From Halomonas sp. (GTDB lineage: Bacteria > Pseudomonadota > Gammaproteobacteria > Pseudomonadales > Halomonadaceae): a stretch of DNA of 64,000 bases. The DNA lies in NCBI RefSeq assembly GCF_011050415.1, contig NZ_DRFS01000020.1:1-64000 (forward strand). Direction: 5' to 3'. Of this stretch, positions 29,387 through 37,792 are shown piece after piece. The translations under genes were made by a program, and so were the position numbers. Under the pieces are notes generated by a model. The model was given only the letters and a program-made list of their open reading frames with translations, was not told the origin of the DNA and made no database searches. Position 1 is the first letter of the stretch, and the number at the start of each line of letters is the position of its first letter.

Positions 29387-29659
29387 TGTCATTTTGATGA
29401 TAATTTCAGCCGCTAATCAGCCTCCTCTCAGCAACGCCAACAGCGTCGCTAACCCAATATCAATGACTTATCTCTTAATGACACACGACTGAAACGTGTA
29501 TGTCACCCGGTCGTCACAGTGTGATCCGACCACTCTCCGGCAACCCCGCGTGGCGTTATTCGCCTATAGCTCCTACGTTGTTTAAAGGGTGCTTATAAAA
29601 AAACGAGTGAAGGTCTGGCTTTAAAAGACGGGGTTACAACAATTCAGGGAGACGTAACG
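29387..29659. other. Divergent intergenic region between phnC and the BCCT gene
   Basis: Together with the palindrome, this region of about 340 bp separates divergent genes. I looked for a PhoB box (two CTGTCAT-like words 11 bp apart) and did not find a convincing one. A GTGTCATTAAG / AAGTCATTG pair has the wrong spacing. A possible promoter for the BCCT gene lies in the TTTAAA/TATAAA-rich stretch at 29580-29600. Confidence 0.4.
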
Positions 29660-31285
29660 ATGGATGCACTTGCTCGAAAGCTAGGCCTTAAGACAGATCC
29701 CACGATCTTTTTTACATCCGCAGGGATCATGGTTGTTTTCCTAGTGGCGCTACTGATTGCGCCAGACCCCATCGGCGATGCTTTCGGTGCAGGTAGGGAA
29801 TGGATCGTTACTAACCTTGGCTGGTTCTTTATTTTAGGGGTAACGAGCTGGGTGGCCTTCCTGCTGTGGCTGGCGATCAGCCGTTACGGTGCAATTCGCC
29901 TGGGTGGCAATGATGCCAAGCCGGCCTATACCAATGTTTCCTGGTTCACCATGCTGTTCGCTGGCGGTATTGGTACGGTGTTGATGTTCTGGGGTGTAGC
30001 TGAACCTATTTCCCACTTTTCAACGCCCCCTCGGCCGGGTGTCGAGCCCTTCTCGGTGGCAGCCGCAGATGACGCCATGAGCTTTTCGATTTATCACCTA
30101 GGGCTGCATACCTGGGCGATTTTCGCTATGCCGGGCCTGGCGTTTGCGTACTTTATTTATCGCTACAACCTGCCGATGCGCTTTAGCTCAGTCTTCTATC
30201 CCCTTTTAGGCGAACGCATTTACGGCCCCGTTGGTAAAACCCTCGATATCTTTGCCATTCTCGGCACCCTGTTTGGGGTGTCAGTTTCTATAGGCCTGGG
30301 CACCCAGCAGATCAATGCGGGGCTAACGGAATTGTTTGGCGTTCCAGACGCCGTATTTACCAAAGTGCTGATCATCGCCGTGCTGACCACTGTCGCCGTG
30401 GGGTCGATTGTGGCGGGGCTGGATTCAGGTATAAAACGGCTTTCCAATATGAATATCGGGATGGCGGTTGGCCTGTTGGTTTTTGTGCTGTTTACCGGCT
30501 CGACCGTTTTTCTATTACGTGCCGTTGTGGAAACCTTTGGCCTCTATATTACCAACCTGCTGCCCATGGCGTTCTGGAATGACACCCTGGCGAGATACAC
30601 CAGTAATGACGGCAGCGGTTGGGGGTGGCAAGGTAGCTGGACAGTCTTCTACTGGGCCTGGACAGTTACCTGGTCGCCTTTCATTGGCATATTCGTAGCG
30701 CGGATCTCCCGTGGCCGCACCATCCGGGAGTTCGTACTTGGCGTATTGTTCGCTCCTTCCATCTTTACGCTGGTCTGGTTTGCCATCTTTGGCTGGTCTG
30801 CGATGGAGATTGATGGCATTGGCACCAGTGCCCGCGAAGCCATGGGGGATCAGGCTGGCGTCTTGTCGGCAGCGGTCGCGGAAAGCATCCCCCTCGCCAT
30901 GTTCGCATTTTTTGACAACTTCCCCGCCGCTACCTTAATTCAGGGGCTCGCGGTGGTGATCGTCGCCATCTTCTTCGCCACCTCATCGGACTCCGCCTCG
31001 CTAGTCGTCGATATGCTGTGTACCGGCAGCTCAGACCCCGGCCCCTGGCATCAGCGGGTTTTCTGGGGCGTTTCCGAAGGGATGCTGGCCGCCATGCTGA
31101 TTGTGCTGGCGGGCGATGCCGGGCTTACTGCCCTGCAGGAGGTCATCACCGTTGTTGGTCTGCCGATGTTTATTCTGGTGTTTGTTATGATGTTTGCGTT
31201 GTATCAGGGCTTATCCCAGGAGGATTTGAGTGAAGTGAGGGTGGGCAGCCCACCTAGGCAGGAAGAGTTGAAGCCGGAAGATTAG
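29660..31285 (+). CDS. BCCT-family transporter (betaine/choline/carnitine type)
   Basis: Membrane protein of 541 residues with about 12 helices. Family signatures are GIGTVLMFWGVAEPISHF, the aromatic box region WTVFYWAWTVTWSPFIGIFVARISRGRTIREF and the sodium-site glycine stretch GVSVSIGLGTQQINAGL. GGGAGAC lies before the ATG. BCCT carriers import quaternary ammonium compounds such as glycine betaine or choline, often as osmoprotectants. The C-terminal tail is short and charged, so osmosensing through a long tail is not evident. The exact substrate is undetermined. Confidence 0.92.
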   Translation: MDALARKLGLKTDPTIFFTSAGIMVVFLVALLIAPDPIGDAFGAGREWIVTNLGWFFILGVTSWVAFLLWLAISRYGAIRLGGNDAKPAYTNVSWFTMLFAGGIGTVLMFWGVAEPISHFSTPPRPGVEPFSVAAADDAMSFSIYHLGLHTWAIFAMPGLAFAYFIYRYNLPMRFSSVFYPLLGERIYGPVGKTLDIFAILGTLFGVSVSIGLGTQQINAGLTELFGVPDAVFTKVLIIAVLTTVAVGSIVAGLDSGIKRLSNMNIGMAVGLLVFVLFTGSTVFLLRAVVETFGLYITNLLPMAFWNDTLARYTSNDGSGWGWQGSWTVFYWAWTVTWSPFIGIFVARISRGRTIREFVLGVLFAPSIFTLVWFAIFGWSAMEIDGIGTSAREAMGDQAGVLSAAVAESIPLAMFAFFDNFPAATLIQGLAVVIVAIFFATSSDSASLVVDMLCTGSSDPGPWHQRVFWGVSEGMLAAMLIVLAGDAGLTALQEVITVVGLPMFILVFVMMFALYQGLSQEDLSEVRVGSPPRQEELKPED

Positions 31286-31296
31286 GCTCCGCCGAG

Positions 31297-31331
31297 CAGG
31301 GGCCTGCGAGGAATCGCAGGCCCCTGTTTTT
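31297..31331 (+). terminator. Rho-independent terminator of the BCCT gene, left island edge
   Basis: Perfect 13-bp stem CAGGGGCCTGCGA / TCGCAGGCCCCTG with a GGAA loop and a run of five T. The hairpin is 25/28 identical, in the same orientation, to the tRNA-Arg terminator at 40984-41011, on the other side of the island. Confidence 0.9.
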
Positions 31332-31676
31332 AATTGGTGAGGCTCTGGAGGTTGCATTCGAGACTATCAGCGACCTGATATATGCTCAGTCGTGAACGCG
31401 CATCTCTGCGAAACTATCCAAGACTGCAACTCAATCCCCCAAGCGCTGCGACTATTGCTGTATGTTGCTAATGACTAGCTCTTATGTCGAGACTAATTAA
31501 GAGATGGAGCATTGAAATATAACACTTAAGACCAATAACAGTCGGTAACTACTAGCTGTTATACAGCTAACACCGGCTAATTAAATGTCTCAACCTCTAC
31601 TGAGTGCCCCTAGTCGGCGACGACTTTAATAATATTTTTTAAACTTAACTAACAAAAAATCTTAATTATAAAAAAA
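31332..31676. other. Non-coding left flank of the accessory island
   Basis: A/T content rises here. No gene, tRNA remnant or integrase was seen. An inverted repeat AGCTGTTATACAGCT-like at about 31550-31567 is the only local structure. Confidence 0.4.
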
Positions 31677-33044
31677 TCATATTCCAGTTTTGCTAGATAG
31701 CTTAGCTTCCACATAGGCTTGCCAACGCAAACTCAGTCTTCTCTGTCTAAATTTATAAATCCAAGGCAAGGGGGTTGGTGCTCTTTCAATAGCTGCATTG
31801 TAATCTGACATAAGAAGTAGAACATCGGACTCTGAGTAACCTCTAGAAGCTACGTTCTCTACCCGCTTGAATATTTCATCAATGGTAACAGCGGAGCTTC
31901 GATAGGCAAGCAATAGACCAAGCGAATCAGATGAGATTACAAAGATCATTATCGCTATCATTGCGCGAGAGAGAGACATCAAACTATTTGATTCCAATGA
32001 AGCAATTGCAGCTCCACCAATGACGGATACAATTGCTGCTAAAAAAAGTAAAGTTATGATCATTACTTTTGCGCTAGCTTGTTGCAGATCTCGCGTCCAA
32101 TACGAAGATTCCTCAATCATCTCGGATAACCGCTTATAGCTTGGAGCTTCTCTACTGGAAAAATGATCTTCTTCACGCCGAAGCGTTTTCTTCGAAATAG
32201 TTGCATTGAAGCCATCGCTTATACGAAGTTTTTGGCCCGCTGGCGGCTCCAAACCTAGCCCGCTCATAATTAAAACGGCACGACGTGCTTGGTCTCCTGA
32301 AGACCGATAACGTTGTTGAGCCTTACTAAAAAACAGCCAAAAAAGCATAATAATGAAGCCAAAAATCGCTGCTAAAAAGAGATATTTATTATCCCTAGAA
32401 TACACCGAGACAGCAGCCGTTAAAGCGATTAATAATTGAGCCAGCATCATAAAAATTTGAAGGCGCTCAGCCTTATCAGATTCAGCCCGCTGATGAGCAA
32501 GCAACTTGTTTACACTAAACTCACTTGCAGTCTCTCGCAATCGGCTTTCAATAAAATCTTTCTTGCCTAGCATGTAAGATGTAACATCTTCATAATAATT
32601 CTTAGCAAGTTGCTTTTTTAAGGACACATAATTCAGAGCCAATTCACTATCTGACTCAAGCTCATTTCGAAAGATAAGCATGTCACGTCCCCAGCGACAA
32701 TGTGGCTGACATATATGTACATGAAAACACCCAGAATCATTTGAAGAATACTTAGTTAAAAAATACCGAGGAACATCATCACATTTTTCGCTTATACAAT
32801 AGCCTAAGCCCTCCAGCTTAGTAACAATTTCTGCAGCGGACTTCCAATCAGTTAATGAGATTAATATATCGATTATAGGCTTACTAGATAAACCTTTAAC
32901 AGACGTTGAGCCAACATGATCAATATAGATATATTTGTCTGACATAGCTGACCGAATAGCGTTAGATTCTCTTAAAAACTGTTTTCGCCAAGAAGGACTA
33001 TGCTCAGCAATATTTATACTTCCTATTCCCACACCTAATTTCAT
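31677..33044 (-). CDS. GrpB-like nucleotidyltransferase fused to a four-helix membrane module
   Basis: Protein of 455 residues. Residues about 15-165 match the GrpB/UPF0157 nucleotidyltransferase-fold family, with HVGSTSVKGLSSKPIID at 43-59. Two pairs of membrane helices follow (about 197-215 with 221-240, and 330-355 with 362-385), separated by a soluble segment, resembling SLATT or S-4TM pore-type effector modules. This architecture couples a putative nucleotide-signal or sensor domain to a membrane effector, as in many anti-phage systems. It has no close operon partner on its strand. Function is inferred only from architecture. Confidence 0.7.
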   Translation of the reverse strand: MKLGVGIGSINIAEHSPSWRKQFLRESNAIRSAMSDKYIYIDHVGSTSVKGLSSKPIIDILISLTDWKSAAEIVTKLEGLGYCISEKCDDVPRYFLTKYSSNDSGCFHVHICQPHCRWGRDMLIFRNELESDSELALNYVSLKKQLAKNYYEDVTSYMLGKKDFIESRLRETASEFSVNKLLAHQRAESDKAERLQIFMMLAQLLIALTAAVSVYSRDNKYLFLAAIFGFIIMLFWLFFSKAQQRYRSSGDQARRAVLIMSGLGLEPPAGQKLRISDGFNATISKKTLRREEDHFSSREAPSYKRLSEMIEESSYWTRDLQQASAKVMIITLLFLAAIVSVIGGAAIASLESNSLMSLSRAMIAIMIFVISSDSLGLLLAYRSSAVTIDEIFKRVENVASRGYSESDVLLLMSDYNAAIERAPTPLPWIYKFRQRRLSLRWQAYVEAKLSSKTGI

Positions 33045-33901
33045 ATTTAAACCTGTTCCATTAAAATTATTACTCTACACTATGATTGTTAATCACATTT
33101 TCAACTTTCAGAAAAATTAATTAAATGAAGAACCTGCGGAACAAAGTTCCATGCTGAAAGCAAAAAATCGAGCGATGTGGCGCCGAATTGACGGCCACAG
33201 ATAGAGTATGCTTTTTCTAGTAATATCTGCAAGATTGAGGCGCTGCAGCTTTGAGCGGTCGGATGTCAAATATGCTAACAACATAAAATTTCTTGACGAT
33301 GCATGATGGCCAACCAGTTGAGTGCTAATAAGCGCGAATTAATGCCATGGAATGGTACTAATTATCCAAGCATCTCCCTTCCACATCTAATGAGCACCAC
33401 ATTTTGACCGTCTTCAAAAATAATACCTTCGAACATTGCGGAAGATGTCGTCTTAATTTACCACAGAGATAACTAGTCTGTTTTATATGACGACAATCCA
33501 TCTAGAGCAACCCCAAATGGCCGCTTCAGAAAAAAATCGGCCAATGACCATCCTGCCCATGTACCTCAGCTTTTTAATAGCAATGTATCGATGATAGATG
33601 TAATGATTACCCGAAAATGCTCAATGACCTGCTGACAACCCCATTACCGAGTCAGCGAAATTGCATCCCTTTCTCAGTTGCAGAATAGTAACCTCAAATG
33701 ACAATAAAAATACTGCCCAAGTTGTTCTTAGCGCTTTTATAGATTTAAATGGTACCTACGGAACTGAAATCCGGCTCAACCTGAACAAATTAGCGCGCAT
33801 GGAGAAATTCTTAGCCCATAAATTATGGAAGGAAAGCTCTAATTTGTCGCTAGGTTCATCAGGGTTACTCGATTAGACCATTGGATAACTGAGGGCAAGA
33901 C
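33045..33901. other. 857-bp gap upstream of the TIR/QueC operon, with possible gene remnants
   Basis: A/T-rich and without a convincing full gene. A short frame at 33303-33407 (MMANQLSANKREL then MPWNGTNYPSISLPHLMST) looks like the N-terminus of a protein cut by a stop. A second frame from a TTG at 33661 to 33876 (71 codons, no good ribosome binding site) ends 25 bases before the PfkB-like gene and could be a small leader gene or a remnant. The operon promoter must lie here, but no clear -35/-10 pair is visible. Confidence 0.4.
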
Positions 33902-35101
33902 ATGCACATTGTGGGCGGTCTTTACCGAGAATTATGCGATATACCGCACTGGGACGCCACAATGGGTTCAGGAGGCCGCGCTGCGATGGCCACGACCGAA
34001 TTGTCACCGAAATCTGAATTTTATACCTACGCCTCCCCTGCCGACGATGCTGCTATTCAGACGCTGCGAAGCAAGGGAGTGATTGCCACCACCGTTGCCC
34101 GATCCTCGTCCATCGTCTTTGCCTATTTTCATCCTTTATCTTCCCCTCATGTCGAGCCACCGCGGGACGCTCTCGTTCGGCTGCCTGCACTAGAGGTCAC
34201 AGGGGAAGCAGTATTGCGCTTCGGATTCCTAGAAGGCGATGCAATCGTCACAGCTGAACGCGCTGTTTATGATCCTCAGACTTGGCGTAATCCAGAGCCT
34301 TTTTCGGCAAATGGTTCAACTGCTGGAGAATTAGCGTTGGTACTCAATGAGCTTGAGATCCGTAAAGCTACAGGCATAGATAATCTTGATAAAGCTGCAC
34401 TTCATTTAATAAAGGAAGTTGGCGCTCAAGTCATTGTTATCAAAAAAGGCGCTTGCGGAGCATCGGTCTACGATGCAGCAGGAAGCATTTCCCACGTACC
34501 CGCTTACTACTCAAGAAAAGTTTTTAAAATCGGAACTGGAGACATTTTCAGCGCAGTATTTGCTGTGTACTGGGCAGAAAGAAAATTACCCGCCGCTAAA
34601 GCTGCCGATTTGGCGTCGCGGTCAGTATCACTTTATTGCGAGACGCGTGCGTTTGTGTTTGATCCCCTTTCTCTTTCTCAGCGTCAACCCGTTGTTGCGA
34701 AAGTGGGTGCACGAATTTCAATTGAGGGAGGTACCGAGTCCATCGGCCAACGCTATACCCTGGAAGAAGCCCGCTTTGCCTTACAAGAATTGGGAATGGA
34801 GGTGATGCACCCTGAGATGGAACAATCAGTCGAGTCTTGGAGAGCGGATGCCACGCTCGTCATTGATGATGGCCTAACCCCGCAAGCTTTGATTCGAGTT
34901 CAAAAGGAGCAGGCACTAGGAAGGCCTATAGTTGTGCTCCACGAGAGATCAAATACGACAACCTCACTGGCCACAGTTTTTGAGGCAACCGATGACTTCG
35001 CATCAGCCATCTATCTTGCAGCTTGGGCCGCAGGTGAACGCATTGCTCACAACAATAAATGGAACCGCCCTGGGGATGTGCAATGGAATGTAACCAGTTG
35101 A
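33902..35101 (+). CDS. PfkB-like kinase fold fused to a deoxyribosyltransferase-like domain
   Basis: Protein of 399 residues preceded by GAGGGC at good spacing. Residues 1-260 resemble a PfkB/ribokinase: HIVGGLYREL at 2-10, a GSGGRAA turn at 22-28, VIVIKKGACGASVYD at 177-191 and GTGD at 211-214 with the catalytic-type Asp214. Residues about 265-350 resemble the nucleoside 2-deoxyribosyltransferase/SLOG Rossmann fold (VESWRADATLVIDDG...ALGRPIVVLHE). The catalytic Glu expected in the GTxxExG motif appears to be replaced (Arg332). It may therefore bind rather than hydrolyse a nucleoside ligand. First gene of a five-gene operon; candidate sensor or modified partner. Confidence 0.75.
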   Translation: MHIVGGLYRELCDIPHWDATMGSGGRAAMATTELSPKSEFYTYASPADDAAIQTLRSKGVIATTVARSSSIVFAYFHPLSSPHVEPPRDALVRLPALEVTGEAVLRFGFLEGDAIVTAERAVYDPQTWRNPEPFSANGSTAGELALVLNELEIRKATGIDNLDKAALHLIKEVGAQVIVIKKGACGASVYDAAGSISHVPAYYSRKVFKIGTGDIFSAVFAVYWAERKLPAAKAADLASRSVSLYCETRAFVFDPLSLSQRQPVVAKVGARISIEGGTESIGQRYTLEEARFALQELGMEVMHPEMEQSVESWRADATLVIDDGLTPQALIRVQKEQALGRPIVVLHERSNTTTSLATVFEATDDFASAIYLAAWAAGERIAHNNKWNRPGDVQWNVTS

Positions 35102-35115
35102 GGCACGACCAACCC

Positions 35116-36507
35116 ATGCCGGACGTTTACCTTATTTATGCTAAGGAAAACCGTGACACCGCAGTGAAGGTTCGAGACCTTCTATCCTCATCATGGAATG
35201 TCTGGTTAGATGATCGTGTCGTTGGCGATTTTGGCACAATTATAAAAGAGAAAATTCAGAGCTCGAAATGCGTTGTCGCACTGTACTCTTCCTTCGCTAG
35301 CAAACCAGCGGTGACTGGGGAGCTCAGTCTCGCGGTTAAATACGACAAAAAGGTCATCCCATTGATTTTGGATGACAGCGACCCACCTTATCCTTATGGG
35401 CACTTCAGCTACATTGATTTTCGGGCATGGAAAGGTGATGTAGCTGCAGAAGAAGTGAAAATACTGCAGATTAAAGTCGGAGAAATCATCGAACCTCAGA
35501 GCCCGCCCAGTCGGCTTGAAGCAATTCATGAAGGACAATTGCCGATTCCGAATGTCTTCATGTCCGTTTCATCTCATGAGACCCAGTTCACACCCGCTGA
35601 GGCACTGAGCGTGCTAAACGCACATAAAACTGGATCAATCCTAGTCTCTGCTTATGATCTAGTAAAATCTGAAGATGAAGAAAGGAAAAAGATAGTCAAG
35701 GAGATTCAGGACTATCGTAGTCAAGGCGGATTCGTTCTTATCGATTCAGGGAACTATGAAGCTGATCGCATGGAAGATAAGGACTGGACGCCCTCTCATT
35801 TCAAAGAGGCTTTGCTGGGAACACCTCATGACTGGGCGTTTTGCTTTGATGAAATGAAGCCGAGTAAAAATATAGAAAAAGCTATTGAAGAAGTTGTCCA
35901 AGCAGTAAAACGCGACTCCGAATACACTCAGGCCCCTGTGCTACCTATCGTCCATGTATCACAAGATGAGGCTGGTTTGAAGCGTCTACCTCAAATCGTG
36001 CGTGGTGTATCAGAACGACTCCGTCCTCAAATCATAGCGATCGCGGAACGAGAGCTGGGAGCGGGTATGGTGCTTCGGGCTAGAACTATGAAAAAAGTAA
36101 GGACGGAACTCGACAAACTGTCCTACTACCAGCCCATCCATTTGCTGGGCACCGGAAATCCTTGGAGCATCGCAGTGCTTGTCGCTGCCGGAGCTGACAC
36201 CTTTGACGGACTGGAATGGTGCCGCTTTTCAATTGATAGAGAAGAGAATCGCCTGCATCACTTCCAGCATTTTGACTTTTTTAGAAAGTCCGGTGATCGA
36301 ACGCCGTTCCTCAATATGGTGGATGCCGCCCCTGATATTAAATATGCCGGCCGAGTAGCCTTGTACAATCTGGAGTACTATAAAGAATTTGGGGTCATGA
36401 TGCGCTCTATGATTGCGACCAAGGAAGCCGAGCTTTTCGCGATTGGCATTACGCGAATGTCTACTGCCCGTGAGCTTAGAAAGCTCTTTCCGGAGATATT
36501 TTCATGA
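35116..36507 (+). CDS. TIR domain fused to a tRNA-guanine-transglycosylase-like domain (Cap10/DpdA-like)
   Basis: Protein of 463 residues from the ATG at 35116 (MPDVYLIYAKENRDT), where the TIR domain begins; the frame is open from 35059 but would overlap the previous gene by 43 bases. Residues 1-125 form a TIR domain, with Glu69 in TGELSLAVKY as the candidate catalytic Glu. Residues about 145-460 resemble the TGT barrel: VLIDSGNYE (Asp210) and HLLGTGNP...GADTFDGLEWCR (342-370; Asp364 at the nucleophile position). The CxCxxC zinc cluster of tRNA-modifying TGTs is not visible. Overlaps the next gene by ATGA. Type IV CBASS Cap10 is also a TGT-fold protein; fusion to TIR is notable. Confidence 0.85.
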   Translation: MPDVYLIYAKENRDTAVKVRDLLSSSWNVWLDDRVVGDFGTIIKEKIQSSKCVVALYSSFASKPAVTGELSLAVKYDKKVIPLILDDSDPPYPYGHFSYIDFRAWKGDVAAEEVKILQIKVGEIIEPQSPPSRLEAIHEGQLPIPNVFMSVSSHETQFTPAEALSVLNAHKTGSILVSAYDLVKSEDEERKKIVKEIQDYRSQGGFVLIDSGNYEADRMEDKDWTPSHFKEALLGTPHDWAFCFDEMKPSKNIEKAIEEVVQAVKRDSEYTQAPVLPIVHVSQDEAGLKRLPQIVRGVSERLRPQIIAIAERELGAGMVLRARTMKKVRTELDKLSYYQPIHLLGTGNPWSIAVLVAAGADTFDGLEWCRFSIDREENRLHHFQHFDFFRKSGDRTPFLNMVDAAPDIKYAGRVALYNLEYYKEFGVMMRSMIATKEAELFAIGITRMSTARELRKLFPEIFS

Positions 36508-37202
36508 CCAGCTATAGTGCCGAAGCGCTGTCTAGAGCGGTAGCAGCGGTCTGCCCTGACATACGCCTACGCATAGAGGAGGGAGTAGTGTCAGACGAAC
36601 GCCACCTCTGGTGGGAGTTGTCGTGCTGCATTCTAAGCAGCCAAGTACCCTACTCACTTGCCATAGCGGCGGCAGATGCGATAGATGCGCAAGGATTTCT
36701 TTATCAAAATAAAAAAGATCAACTAGATCTCCCTGAGCGTTTGTTAGCGGTACTGAGCCTCCCTTTAGACGTAGAGGGCAAAAAGCGCAGCTACAGGTTC
36801 CCTAAAGCTAAAGCTGGTCAACTCGCGTCCACTTGGGCTGCGGTAGTGGACACCGGTGGCTCATTGAGTGCCTTGATCAGCAGGGACGTCAACGACGCAC
36901 GGGCATGGCTTGTTGCCAATGCTTGCGGCATTGGGCCTAAGCAGGCAAGCATGTTCTTGCGTAACTGTGGTGTAACTTATGACCTGGCTATTTTAGATCG
37001 ACATGTCCTTAATTATATGTCTGCTCAAGGCATTTACTCGGGCACTCAAGCATCCATATCTGGGCTGAGCCAGTACGGTCGTCATGAACAACGGTTACGC
37101 GATCATGCGTGGGAAATGAGTTGCCCGGTCGGGCTGCTAGACTGGGCAATATGGATTGTCATGCGCGTTGCGAACCGTAAGCAGGAGGCTATTATATTAT
37201 GA
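36504..37202 (+). CDS. OGG-type HhH-GPD DNA glycosylase (Cap11-like)
   Basis: Protein of 232 residues resembling archaeal-type Ogg2 8-oxoguanine DNA glycosylase/lyases. The helix-hairpin-helix GIGPKQASMFLRNCG holds the catalytic-type Lys146, and LAILDRHVLNYM the conserved Asp165. It lacks an iron-sulfur cluster motif. OGG-like genes accompany QueC- and TGT-like genes in type IV CBASS. Four-base overlaps on both sides show strong translational coupling, so it acts in the same system. It may recognise a deazaguanine-like base in protein or nucleic acid rather than repair DNA (inference). Confidence 0.88.
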   Translation: MTSYSAEALSRAVAAVCPDIRLRIEEGVVSDERHLWWELSCCILSSQVPYSLAIAAADAIDAQGFLYQNKKDQLDLPERLLAVLSLPLDVEGKKRSYRFPKAKAGQLASTWAAVVDTGGSLSALISRDVNDARAWLVANACGIGPKQASMFLRNCGVTYDLAILDRHVLNYMSAQGIYSGTQASISGLSQYGRHEQRLRDHAWEMSCPVGLLDWAIWIVMRVANRKQEAIIL

Positions 37203-37792
37203 GCATTGTGACACTCGTTTCTGGAGGTCTAGACTCCACACTGGTTGCGAAATTGGCGATAGAAGAAGGGCTGCGGATTTTTCCGCTTTTCATAGATTAC
37301 GGTCAGCGCGCACGTGAGAAAGAGCTAGCTGCCTGCAAATTAGCCATGAAGAAGTTCGGCCTCCCTGAGCCTGAGATCGCTGATTTGTCAGGATTTGGAA
37401 AATTGATAAACTCAGGGCTTACGGATTCCAATCTGCATATTATTGACGACGCGTTTACGCCTGGACGAAATATGCTTTTCTTGCTTACAGCGGCTGCTTA
37501 TGCGTATAAAAAAAATGCAGACGCAATCTCGATAGGTCTACTTCATGAAAGCACCAGCTTGTTCCCCGATCAAACCTCTAGATTCCTGACGGAAGCTGAG
37601 AGCATGATAAGCCTATGCATGGGAAGACAAATCAAGGTACTAGCTCCGCTGGCTTTATTTACCAAATCAGATGTAGTGGCACTAGCAGCCAAAAAAGGGA
37701 TTACACAGACTTATTCCTGCCATCTAGGGGAAGAAGAGGCATGCGGTAACTGCATTGCCTGCAACGAATTCAAATTCGAGGGAAACCAGTAA
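37199..37792 (+). CDS. QueC-like 7-deazaguanine ligase (Cap9-like)
   Basis: Protein of 197 residues, shorter than housekeeping QueC (about 220-230). PP-loop SGGLDST at 8-14, DYGQRAREKELAA, the substrate-site FTPGRN at 86-91 and zinc cysteines 174, 182, 185 and 188 are all present, so it should be active. QueC converts 7-carboxy-7-deazaguanine to preQ0 using ATP and ammonia. In type IV CBASS a QueC-like protein is reported to join the deazaguanine acid to a protein N-terminus instead. No other queuosine genes are in the window, and operon context favours that defence role. Confidence 0.9.
   Translation: MSIVTLVSGGLDSTLVAKLAIEEGLRIFPLFIDYGQRAREKELAACKLAMKKFGLPEPEIADLSGFGKLINSGLTDSNLHIIDDAFTPGRNMLFLLTAAAYAYKKNADAISIGLLHESTSLFPDQTSRFLTEAESMISLCMGRQIKVLAPLALFTKSDVVALAAKKGITQTYSCHLGEEEACGNCIACNEFKFEGNQ

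Noticed and set aside
29387-29560. Pho box before phnC
   Set aside because: The GTGTCAT and AAGTCAT words are about 15 bp apart instead of 11, so the geometry is wrong.
37199-37792. Housekeeping queC for queuosine synthesis
   Set aside because: It is shorter than usual, sits in the island between an OGG and a TIR gene with overlapping codons, and no queD, queE or queF is nearby.
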